A stretch of DNA of 5,352 bases from JBGPOS01 sp041488155 (GTDB lineage Bacteria > Chloroflexota > Dehalococcoidia > Tepidiformales > Tepidiformaceae). Of the stretch, positions 1 to 5,352 are shown piece after piece. The translations under genes were made by a program, and so were the position numbers. The stretch covers positions 1 through 5,352 of the forward strand of contig JBGPOS010000136.1 in the NCBI GenBank assembly GCA_041488155.1, in the 5' to 3' direction. Under the pieces are notes generated by a model, which was not told where the DNA came from, did no database searches, and saw nothing but the letters and a program-made list of their open reading frames with translations. Within the stretch, counting starts at the first letter, position 1. The number at the start of each line of letters is the position of its first letter.

Positions 1-1
1 G

Positions 2-97
2 ATCTCGGTCATCGGCGAGCTCCCTTGGGCGGCGATCCAACCAGAAGCGGCAAGCACGGCGGACACCAAGCCAATCCAGGACCTCATGGACGCGTAG
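2..97 (+). CDS. C-terminal end of an unidentified upstream protein (partial)
   Basis: This frame is open from the window edge to a TAG stop at 95-97 and gives 31 residues, beginning ISVIGELPWAAIQPEA and ending in KPIQDLMDA. I do not recognise the family from so short a tail. The reason for calling it coding is base use by codon position: by hand count about 65% G/C at first positions, 48% at second and 81% at third, the pattern expected for a real gene in a GC-rich genome. The other two forward frames lack this pattern and translate to Arg/Gly/Pro/Ser/His-rich strings typical of shadow frames. The composition (mixed hydrophobic then acidic and polar, no membrane segment) suits the end of a soluble domain. 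It would be co-directional with the receptor gene but about 450 bases away, so probably a separate transcription unit. Extending the contig upstream would settle it. Confidence 0.45.
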   Translation: MSVIGELPWAAIQPEAASTADTKPIQDLMDA

Positions 98-409
98 TCT
101 CGCACGGCCGGCCGGTCGTCGCACGCGCCCCAGGGAGCCCACGCTCACCATATATGATGAACACGATTGCCAGCCCTGATGGACTCTTCCGACCGGAGAC
201 AACGAGCACCACCAAAATGAATAAACCCTTTTGATATAGCTATTTAGGCGCAGAGACACCTCCCGGATGTCCGCCGAAGGTGGCTTGCACTGGGGAGACC
301 CGAGCCCATGGACCGTGGATCCTTGTGAAAGCGGTCTCATGTTGCTAAACTACAGAACCTAATTACCTTCCGAGCCTCAGACCCCTCAACCATGAGCGGC
401 CGAGATGGG
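98..409. other. Intergenic region upstream of the receptor promoter, no gene supported
   Basis: No reading frame here shows the codon-position bias of the real genes, and the few short open frames have implausible composition. Base composition is visibly less GC-rich than the flanking genes, with an AT-rich patch around 211-248. That patch contains -10-like strings (TATAGC at 235-240, TATTTA at 241-246) but no convincing -35 box, so I do not call a promoter there. A 6-bp inverted repeat, GAGACC (295-300) and GGTCTC (333-338), encloses 32 bases and could form a weak stem. I see no hairpin plus T-tract terminator for the upstream gene. The region is probably regulatory spacer. Confidence 0.6.
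149..158. repeat. CATATATGAT motif, distal copy
   Basis: The ten bases CATATATGAT occur here and again at 411-420, next to the receptor promoter. The shared core CATATATG is an 8-bp perfect palindrome, the form expected for a site bound by a dimeric regulator. The two copies are 262 bp apart (about 25 helical turns at 10.5 bp per turn), which would put them on the same face of the DNA if a looping regulator bound both. An AT-rich decamer repeated twice in a GC-rich genome is notable but could be chance; no regulator is known from this window. Confidence 0.3.
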
Positions 410-419
410 TCATATATGA
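410..419. promoter_or_regulatory. Palindrome TCATATATGA, candidate operator beside the receptor promoter
   Basis: A perfect 10-bp palindrome ends four bases before the predicted -35 box (424-429). Its centre is about 45 bases upstream of the predicted transcription start, the usual place for an activator that contacts RNA polymerase from a site abutting the -35 element. The decamer CATATATGAT within it repeats at 149-158. Receptors of this type are commonly controlled by substrate-responsive regulators, but nothing here identifies which protein would bind. The AT-rich sequence might instead act as a promoter UP element. Confidence 0.35.
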
Positions 420-423
420 TCTC

Positions 424-453
424 TTGACACCTCGACCCTTCCGGCGCTAGAGT
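424..453 (+). promoter_or_regulatory. Sigma70-type promoter for the receptor gene
   Basis: A perfect -35 hexamer TTGACA (424-429) is followed after 18 bp by TAGAGT (448-453), which matches the TATAAT consensus at four of six positions, including the first T, the second A and the last T. Transcription would start near 460 and leave a leader of about 85 nt before the ATG at 546. The leader contains a possible 6-bp long-range stem, CTCACC (457-462) with GGTGAG (495-500), which is weak. This is the only good promoter between the upstream gene and the receptor, and with no second promoter visible at the 3872/3877 junction it probably drives both genes. Confidence 0.6.
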
Positions 454-532
454 CCGCTCACCACTCAAGACCGGCGACGCACGCGAACACACGGGGTGAG
501 GCAGTTGACGTCGGGTAAGTCCCGTCAAATGT

Positions 533-538
533 GGAGGG
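533..538 (+). promoter_or_regulatory. Ribosome binding site GGAGGG, fixes the receptor start at 546
   Basis: GGAGG (533-537) ends eight bases before the ATG at 546, a near-ideal Shine-Dalgarno arrangement. The longest version of the frame begins at a GTG at 531, but that codon overlaps the binding site itself and has no such site of its own. The ATG at 546 also places a clean signal peptide at the N-terminus. Confidence 0.8.
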
Positions 539-545
539 CGTCTTT

Positions 546-3500
546 ATGAAGGTTAGCGATTCCATCCGGGCCGCCCGGCGGGCTGGGCCTGGACTGCTCG
601 TGCTGGCCCTGCTGTCGTGCCTGGTACCCGGAGAGGTCTCGGCACAGGCGGTGAGCGGCACGATCCTGGGGACCGTAAAGGACGCGACCGGCGCCGTGAT
701 GCCGGGAGCCGCGGTCACCCTCCTGAACACGGGGACGGGGCTCACGCGAACCGTCGTAGCCGACGCAAAGGGCGAGTACACGGCCCCGTCGCTGCCGACG
801 GGCACGTACTCGGTCTCTTCGGAGGTGAGCGGGTTCAAGAAGGTCAGCCTGGCCAACGTGCACCTGGGGGTCGACCAGAAGGTACGCATCGACCTGACCC
901 TCGAGCTGGGCCAGATGTCGGAGGCGGTCGAGATCCAGGCCGAGACACCGCTCGTCCAGACCTCGAGCTCCGACCTCTCCGCCACCGTCAACGAGATGCA
1001 GATCAAGACGCTGCCCTTGAACGGCCGCAACTTCGTCTCGCTGACCCGCACCGTCCCCGGGGTCACCCGCGGCATCCCCGGCGCCAACATCGACGGCGCC
1101 GGCAGCCTGGCCTGGCGCGCGTCGGCCGCCTTCTCCGCGAACGGCGCCCGGCCCCGCGACAACAACTTCATCCTCGACGGCGTCGACAACAACGAGCTCT
1201 GGCTCCAGTCCGTCGTGATCTTCCCGAGCGTCGACGCCCTCGACGAGTTCAAGCTGCAGACGAGCACCTACTCGGCCGAGTTCGGCCGGTCCCTCGGCGG
1301 GGTGGTCAACCTGCAGATCAAGTCGGGCACCAACGACTTCCACGGCAGCGCCTACGAGTTCCTCCGCAACGATGCCCTGGACGCCAACGATTTCTTCAAC
1401 AACCGGGCCGGACGCGCGAAGCCCGCCCTGGACCAGCACCAGTTCGGCGCGACCCTGGGCGGTCCCATCTTCAAGGACAAGACCTTCTTCTTCACGAACT
1501 ACCAGGGGTGGCGGATCAAACAGGGCCAGACCTATCTCATCACGGTGCCTTCGGACAAGATGCGCGCGGGCGACTTCTCCGAGGTCAACCGGACCATCTA
1601 CGACCCGCTGACCGGGCTAGCCTTCCCGGGAAACATCATCCCCGCCAGCCGCTGGGACCCCGCGGCCGCGTACGTGATGAAGAACTACCTGCCCGCTCCG
1701 AACACGGCCGGCACGCGCGGCACCACGGGACAACCGATCAACAACTACCTGAACAACCCGGACCTCGAGCGGCAGGACAACCAGTTCGACGTCAAGCTCA
1801 ACCACGCGGTGAGCGCCAACAACCAGATGTTCATTCGCTACAGCTACGAGCAGACCCACCGCTACCTGCCCCCCGCGTCGCCCCACGGCGATGCCGGCCA
1901 GACCTTCGGCCACGGCACGGGCGACATCAAAGCGCAGGGCATCTCCTTCAACGACACCCACACCTTCAGCCCCAAGTGGCTGAACGAGTTCCGGTTCGGC
2001 TGGAGCTACATCGCCATCACCGGCCTGCCCACCGACTACGGTGGGAACCTGGCCCAGGCGGCGGGCATCCCGGGCATCAACCTCAACGAGGCGACCTCCG
2101 CGCTCAGCCAGATGACCTTCCAGAACATCCGCAACCTCGGGTCCAACGGGAACCAGCCGCTGATCACCAACATGGGGACCTTCCAGTTCACCGACAACGT
2201 GACCCACATCCTCGGCCGCCACACCTTCAAGCTGGGAGCCAGCGTCGCCCTGCGGAAGCGCGAGATCCTGAACGCGGACACGATCGTCGGGCAGTTCGTG
2301 TTCAACAACAACCTCACCTCCAACTGCGCGGGCAAGGCCACGGGCTGCACCGTCAACTCCAGCACGGGATTCGACGTGGCCAGCTTCCTGCTCGGCTACG
2401 CCAGCGCCAAGAACCGCAACCTGTTCGACGCCAAGACCTACACCGAGACGAAGCCCGAGTACTCGACCTACCTCCAGGACGACTTCCGCGTCTCGAGCAA
2501 GCTGACCCTGAACCTCGGCCTGCGCTGGGACGTCTACCCGCCCTACGTGGAGATCAACGACCTCCAGTCGAACTTCGACGAGTCCACCGGGAAGTTCGTG
2601 GTGGCCTCGGACAACGCCGTCGTGGACGGCGTCAACGTCGGCCGCTACCTGCAGACCTACAGCAAGGGAGACCTGGCGCCGCGGCTCGGGTTCGCCTGGG
2701 ACGCGCGGGGCAACGGCAAGACCATCGTACGCGGAGGCATCGGCAGGTTCTGGAACTTCTCCGGCGGCGGCACGTCGTCGTCCAAGGCGCAGAACCCTCC
2801 GTTCCTCCAGTCGACGGCGCTCAGCACGACCTTCCTGCCGACCCTGAAGCTGTCGGACGGGCTGCCGCCGCCGCCGGGGGTGGACCCCAGCCGCGCTCCC
2901 GCAGGAGCCACGCGCTCGATCTACGACGTCAACTTTCGCGACGCCTACAGCGACAACTGGAACGTCAACGTCCAGCAGCAGCTCGGAAAGAACTACATGC
3001 TGGAAGTCGCCTACGTCGGGTCGCGGGGCCGCCAACTCGCGGTCAAGGGAGACCCGAACCAGGCCCCGCCGGTGGTGGGAATCACCGACCAGAACGTGAA
3101 CCGGCCCTACGCCAAGATCTCCCCGGCCCTCCGGACGCTGGGGCAGCTCCAGGCTCGAGGCACCGTCGACTACAACGCCCTGCTCGTCAAGTTCGTACGG
3201 CGCTTCGCGAACGGATTCTCGTTCTTCAACTCGTACACCTACGGCAAGACGATCGACCTCAACTCGGACAACGACGGCACGGTCTCGGTGACGAACGTGT
3301 ACGACTTCAACTACAGCCGTGGAGTGGCGGATTACGACATCAAGCACAGCCTCACCTCGAACTGGATCTACGAGCTCCCGCTCGGCCGGAACAGCAAGCT
3401 GGGCGGCTGGCAGGTGAGCGGGATCCTGTACGTGCGTTCGGGCCTGCCCTTCACGGTGAGCCAGACGCAGAACGTGCTCTCCACGGGGACCGGGAACCGG

Positions 3501-3872
3501 CCGAACATCATTGCAGGCAAGAACCCGGTCCTCGCCGACCCCACCATCGACAAGTGGTTCGACCCCACCGCCTACGCGCCCCCCTCGGACACCACGGGCA
3601 CCTACGGCAACGTGGGGCGCAACACCCTGCGCGGCCCGGGGCAGTTCAACATCGACATGTCTCTCGTCAAGCGCACCACCTTCGGGCGCGTCGGGAGCGA
3701 GCTCCGGATCGAGGCCTTCAACATCCTCAACCATCCCCAGTTCGCCAACCCCAACGGCACGATCGGGAACGCCGCGGTGGGCCAGATCACGGCCCTGACC
3801 TCCAACTCGGCGGGCGCATTCGGCAACACCATCGCGCGTCAGATCCAGCTCTCGCTGAAGTTGACGTTCTGA
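546..3872 (+). CDS. TonB-dependent receptor, Oar-like, with carboxypeptidase-regulatory-like domain
   Basis: This is an outer-membrane beta-barrel receptor expected to import a substrate into the periplasm using TonB-ExbBD energy. The 1108-residue protein starts with a signal peptide: basic n-region (RAARR), hydrophobic core GLLVLALLSCLVPG, probable cleavage after VSA at residue 33. Residues about 37-120 form a carboxypeptidase-regulatory-like/Ig-like beta domain (SGTILGTVKDATGAVMPGA, then GEYTAPSLPTGTYSV). The plug follows, with LPLNGRNF at about 156-163, LDGVDNNE near 210-217 and GRSLGGVVNLQIKSGTN near 247-263. The remainder is the barrel, with the family-typical EAFNILNHPQFANPN at about 1056-1070 and a C-terminal aromatic end (LSLKLTF) suited to BAM recognition. 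Two cysteines (594 and 601) in a predicted loop may form a disulfide. No clear TonB box is visible. Length is normal for this large family. The substrate cannot be read from sequence; sugars or peptides are plausible. A 4-bp gap to the next gene implies co-transcription. Confidence 0.93.
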   Translation: MKVSDSIRAARRAGPGLLVLALLSCLVPGEVSAQAVSGTILGTVKDATGAVMPGAAVTLLNTGTGLTRTVVADAKGEYTAPSLPTGTYSVSSEVSGFKKVSLANVHLGVDQKVRIDLTLELGQMSEAVEIQAETPLVQTSSSDLSATVNEMQIKTLPLNGRNFVSLTRTVPGVTRGIPGANIDGAGSLAWRASAAFSANGARPRDNNFILDGVDNNELWLQSVVIFPSVDALDEFKLQTSTYSAEFGRSLGGVVNLQIKSGTNDFHGSAYEFLRNDALDANDFFNNRAGRAKPALDQHQFGATLGGPIFKDKTFFFTNYQGWRIKQGQTYLITVPSDKMRAGDFSEVNRTIYDPLTGLAFPGNIIPASRWDPAAAYVMKNYLPAPNTAGTRGTTGQPINNYLNNPDLERQDNQFDVKLNHAVSANNQMFIRYSYEQTHRYLPPASPHGDAGQTFGHGTGDIKAQGISFNDTHTFSPKWLNEFRFGWSYIAITGLPTDYGGNLAQAAGIPGINLNEATSALSQMTFQNIRNLGSNGNQPLITNMGTFQFTDNVTHILGRHTFKLGASVALRKREILNADTIVGQFVFNNNLTSNCAGKATGCTVNSSTGFDVASFLLGYASAKNRNLFDAKTYTETKPEYSTYLQDDFRVSSKLTLNLGLRWDVYPPYVEINDLQSNFDESTGKFVVASDNAVVDGVNVGRYLQTYSKGDLAPRLGFAWDARGNGKTIVRGGIGRFWNFSGGGTSSSKAQNPPFLQSTALSTTFLPTLKLSDGLPPPPGVDPSRAPAGATRSIYDVNFRDAYSDNWNVNVQQQLGKNYMLEVAYVGSRGRQLAVKGDPNQAPPVVGITDQNVNRPYAKISPALRTLGQLQARGTVDYNALLVKFVRRFANGFSFFNSYTYGKTIDLNSDNDGTVSVTNVYDFNYSRGVADYDIKHSLTSNWIYELPLGRNSKLGGWQVSGILYVRSGLPFTVSQTQNVLSTGTGNRPNIIAGKNPVLADPTIDKWFDPTAYAPPSDTTGTYGNVGRNTLRGPGQFNIDMSLVKRTTFGRVGSELRIEAFNILNHPQFANPNGTIGNAAVGQITALTSNSAGAFGNTIARQIQLSLKLTF

Positions 3873-3876
3873 TCGC

Positions 3877-5352
3877 TTGATCGTTCGTCGGGACGTCCTG
3901 CGCCTGGCCCTCCTGGCCCCGCTCTTCGGAGCGGGGCCACTCCGGGGCCGGGCGCAGACGTTTCGGGGGCCGTCGGCCCGGCCCACCGGGGAGGGGCCGC
4001 CTCACGAGCCTGACCCGGCGTTCGTGCAGGCGGCGGCCAACGGAGACCTCGCGCGGGAGGGCCTCGAGCGCTGCCACCGTTACCTGCGAGCCTGGCTGGC
4101 CGTGGCCGACCCCGCCTCCGGCCTGATCCCCCGCAACCTGACCGACAGCCACTACTGGAACGGCAAGGACTCGGCCGCCGACAACTACCCGTTCCTGGTG
4201 CTGAGCGCCTCCCTCACCGACCGTACGGCCTTCGACGGAAGCCTCCGGGCGATGCTCGCGTCGGAAGAGCGGCTCACCCGGCGCGACGGCTGGCTGCGTC
4301 TCACCGATGACTTCTCGCTGGACACGCAACGGCTTGTCCATCCGACCGGCGACGCGACCCGGATCATCTTCAACTCCGCCGAGTACGTGAAGGATGGCCT
4401 CATCCCGCTCACGGAATGGCTCGGCCCCAGTGACTGGAGCCGTCGCCTGGTGGGGTTGCTCGACGACATCTGGGCGATGGCGGCGGTGGAGACGCCCTTC
4501 GGCACGATCCCCCTCGACGGCCGGAACACGGAGGTGGGGGTCGAGGTCAACGGCGACCTTTTGCAGGCCCTCGCCCGCGTGTACTGGATGAGCGGGCGCG
4601 ACGAGAAGTACCTGCGCTGGGCCTGCCGGCTGGCCGACCACTACCTGCTGCCCGAGGGCCGGCACCATCCGTCACGCGACTTCACGGTGCTCCGCATGCG
4701 GGACCACGGCTGCGAGATCATGACCGGCCTTTCCGAGCTCTACGCCACCCTGCACCTGGCAGGACGGATGCCCGGGGGCGAACCATGGGCCGCCAGGAAG
4801 GCGCTGTACCAGCCGCACCTGCACGAGCTGCTCGACCGGATCCTGGAGGTCGGCCGGAACGAGCACGGGATGTTCTTCAACGAGATCAACCCGCAGACCG
4901 GCCAGGTAGCCGGGAAGGGTGGCATCGCCGACACCTGGGGCTACGTCGCCGACGGCTTCTACACCGTCTACCTCATCGACGGCACGGAGGCATACAGGGA
5001 TGCGGCGCTCAAACCGTTGTCGGCCCTGCGGGCCCACTACTCCCGCTTCGAATGGGAGCCGAACGGCACGCCTCTCGGCAGCGCTGACGGCTATGCCGAC
5101 TCCATCGAAGGAGCGCTGAACCTGTTGAACCGCGCGCCCGACCGGGCGGACGCGGGGTCCGTGACCGCCTGGCTCGACAGCGAGATCCGCGTGATGTGGG
5201 ACATGCAGCGGCCGGGCGGCATCATCGAGGGCTGGCACGGCGACGGCAACTTCGCGCGCACGACCCTCATGTATGTCCTCTGGAAGACGCAGGGCGTCAC
5301 CTTCCAGCCCTGGCGAGAGGACGTGCGGCTGGGCTCGGTGCGCGCCGGGGAC
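3877..5352 (+). CDS. Putative Tat-exported (alpha/alpha)-barrel-like enzyme, family unassigned (partial, 3' end missing)
   Basis: The frame is open for 492 codons to the window edge with strong third-position G/C bias. Its previous in-frame stop is at 3862-3864, so the start lies in a narrow interval. TTG at 3877 is preferred because it gives an N-terminus MIVRRDVLRLALLAPLFG resembling a twin-arginine signal (RRDVLR against the RRxFLK consensus), with a possible cleavage site at GRA-Q near residue 26. The first in-frame ATG is 125 codons in, inside apparently structured sequence; no Shine-Dalgarno is evident. The mature part is helical and rich in Trp, Tyr, His and Asp. Striking segments are HYWNGKDSAADNYPF (92-106), VEVNGDLLQAL (222-232), MRDHGCEIMTGLSELY (274-289), GIADTWGYVADGFY (349-362) and WHGDGNFAR (453-461). 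Spaced helical pairs with acidic and aromatic clusters suggest an (alpha/alpha)6 toroid, as in several glycoside hydrolases, polysaccharide lyases and sugar epimerases; this fold call is inference. Adjacency to the receptor supports a role in processing its substrate. Confidence 0.75.
   Translation, partial: MIVRRDVLRLALLAPLFGAGPLRGRAQTFRGPSARPTGEGPPHEPDPAFVQAAANGDLAREGLERCHRYLRAWLAVADPASGLIPRNLTDSHYWNGKDSAADNYPFLVLSASLTDRTAFDGSLRAMLASEERLTRRDGWLRLTDDFSLDTQRLVHPTGDATRIIFNSAEYVKDGLIPLTEWLGPSDWSRRLVGLLDDIWAMAAVETPFGTIPLDGRNTEVGVEVNGDLLQALARVYWMSGRDEKYLRWACRLADHYLLPEGRHHPSRDFTVLRMRDHGCEIMTGLSELYATLHLAGRMPGGEPWAARKALYQPHLHELLDRILEVGRNEHGMFFNEINPQTGQVAGKGGIADTWGYVADGFYTVYLIDGTEAYRDAALKPLSALRAHYSRFEWEPNGTPLGSADGYADSIEGALNLLNRAPDRADAGSVTAWLDSEIRVMWDMQRPGGIIEGWHGDGNFARTTLMYVLWKTQGVTFQPWREDVRLGSVRAGD
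3914..3939 (+). other. Perfect 11-bp hairpin with TTCG loop at the gene junction
   Basis: The arms TGGCCCCGCTC (3914-3924) and GAGCGGGGCCA (3929-3939) are exact reverse complements separated by TTCG, giving in RNA a C(UUCG)G tetraloop, a known exceptionally stable loop. It lies 41 nt after the receptor stop and begins 37 nt into the downstream gene, in the codons for the hydrophobic part of its signal peptide. No T-tract follows (the next bases are CTCCGGGGCC), so it does not look like a standard intrinsic terminator. It could protect the 3' end of the receptor message after processing, pause polymerase, or damp expression of the second gene. A second GGGGCC at 3944-3949 offers a weaker alternative partner for the 5' arm. 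Confidence 0.7.

Noticed and set aside
105..114. CGGCCGGCCG palindrome after the upstream gene as a terminator
   Set aside because: It is self-complementary without a loop and no T-tract follows; such strings are common in GC-rich DNA.
25..234. 69-residue plus-strand open frame near the window start
   Set aside because: Begins at a TTG without a binding site, lacks codon-position bias, and overlaps the more credible tail ending at 97.
505..533. TTGACG at 505-510 as a second -35 box close to the receptor start
   Set aside because: The position about 17 bp downstream reads AATGTG, not a usable -10 box, and it would place the start over the ribosome binding site.
531..545. GTG at 531 as an earlier start for the receptor
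   Set aside because: It overlaps the GGAGGG binding site that is ideally spaced for the ATG at 546, and would add five residues before the signal peptide.
609..620. LLSC in the receptor signal peptide as a lipoprotein box
   Set aside because: Leu at the second position is a poor match, and a standard cleavage site (VSA-Q) eight residues later fits a receptor of this family better.
617..3880. Long open frame of 1087 residues overlapping the receptor on the same strand
   Set aside because: It is rich in Arg, Pro, Gly, Gln and His with no domain, signal peptide or motif, and arises because G/C at the receptor's third positions removes stops from the shifted frame.
1617..3986. 789-residue open frame antisense to the receptor
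   Set aside because: Val/Glu/Arg/Gly-rich shadow of the receptor codons; no recognisable domain and no promoter or binding site evident for it.
3787..4668. 293-residue antisense open frame across the gene junction
   Set aside because: It is opposite the better supported plus-strand frame from 3877 and has shadow-like composition.

Overview
The window looks like part of a chromosome from a GC-rich Gram-negative bacterium, most likely an Acidobacteriota member. The phylum is an inference. It rests on the large gene in the middle, which encodes an Oar-like TonB-dependent receptor with an N-terminal carboxypeptidase-regulatory-like domain and a 'LPLNGRNF' plug motif, an architecture greatly expanded in that phylum. 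Strong G/C preference at third codon positions is consistent with it.

Layout: (1) Bases 2-97 look like the last 31 codons of an upstream gene of unknown function; the rest lies outside the window. (2) Bases 98 to about 545 are non-coding and locally AT-richer. They hold two copies of a CATATATGAT motif. The second copy sits just upstream of a good sigma70-type promoter (TTGACA, 18 bp, TAGAGT). A leader of about 85 nt follows, then a well-placed GGAGGG ribosome binding site. (3) Bases 546-3872 encode a complete 1108-residue outer-membrane TonB-dependent receptor. (4) Four bases after its stop, a second gene opens at a TTG codon (3877) and runs open to the window edge (492 codons, unfinished). 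It has no in-frame ATG for its first 125 codons, so ATG-based gene finding would miss or truncate it. Its first residues resemble a twin-arginine (Tat) signal peptide, and the body looks like a helical carbohydrate-active enzyme fold of unassigned family. (5) A perfect 11-bp inverted repeat with a TTCG loop (3914-3939) lies inside the signal-peptide codons of this second gene.

Together the receptor and the exported protein look like a two-gene transcription unit that takes up, and probably processes, an unknown substrate, perhaps a glycan. The most interesting point is the junction between them: a tight intergenic gap, a weak TTG start without a Shine-Dalgarno sequence, and a very stable hairpin immediately downstream. 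This could set a low ratio of the exported protein to the receptor. No mobile element, CRISPR array, tRNA or rRNA was seen.
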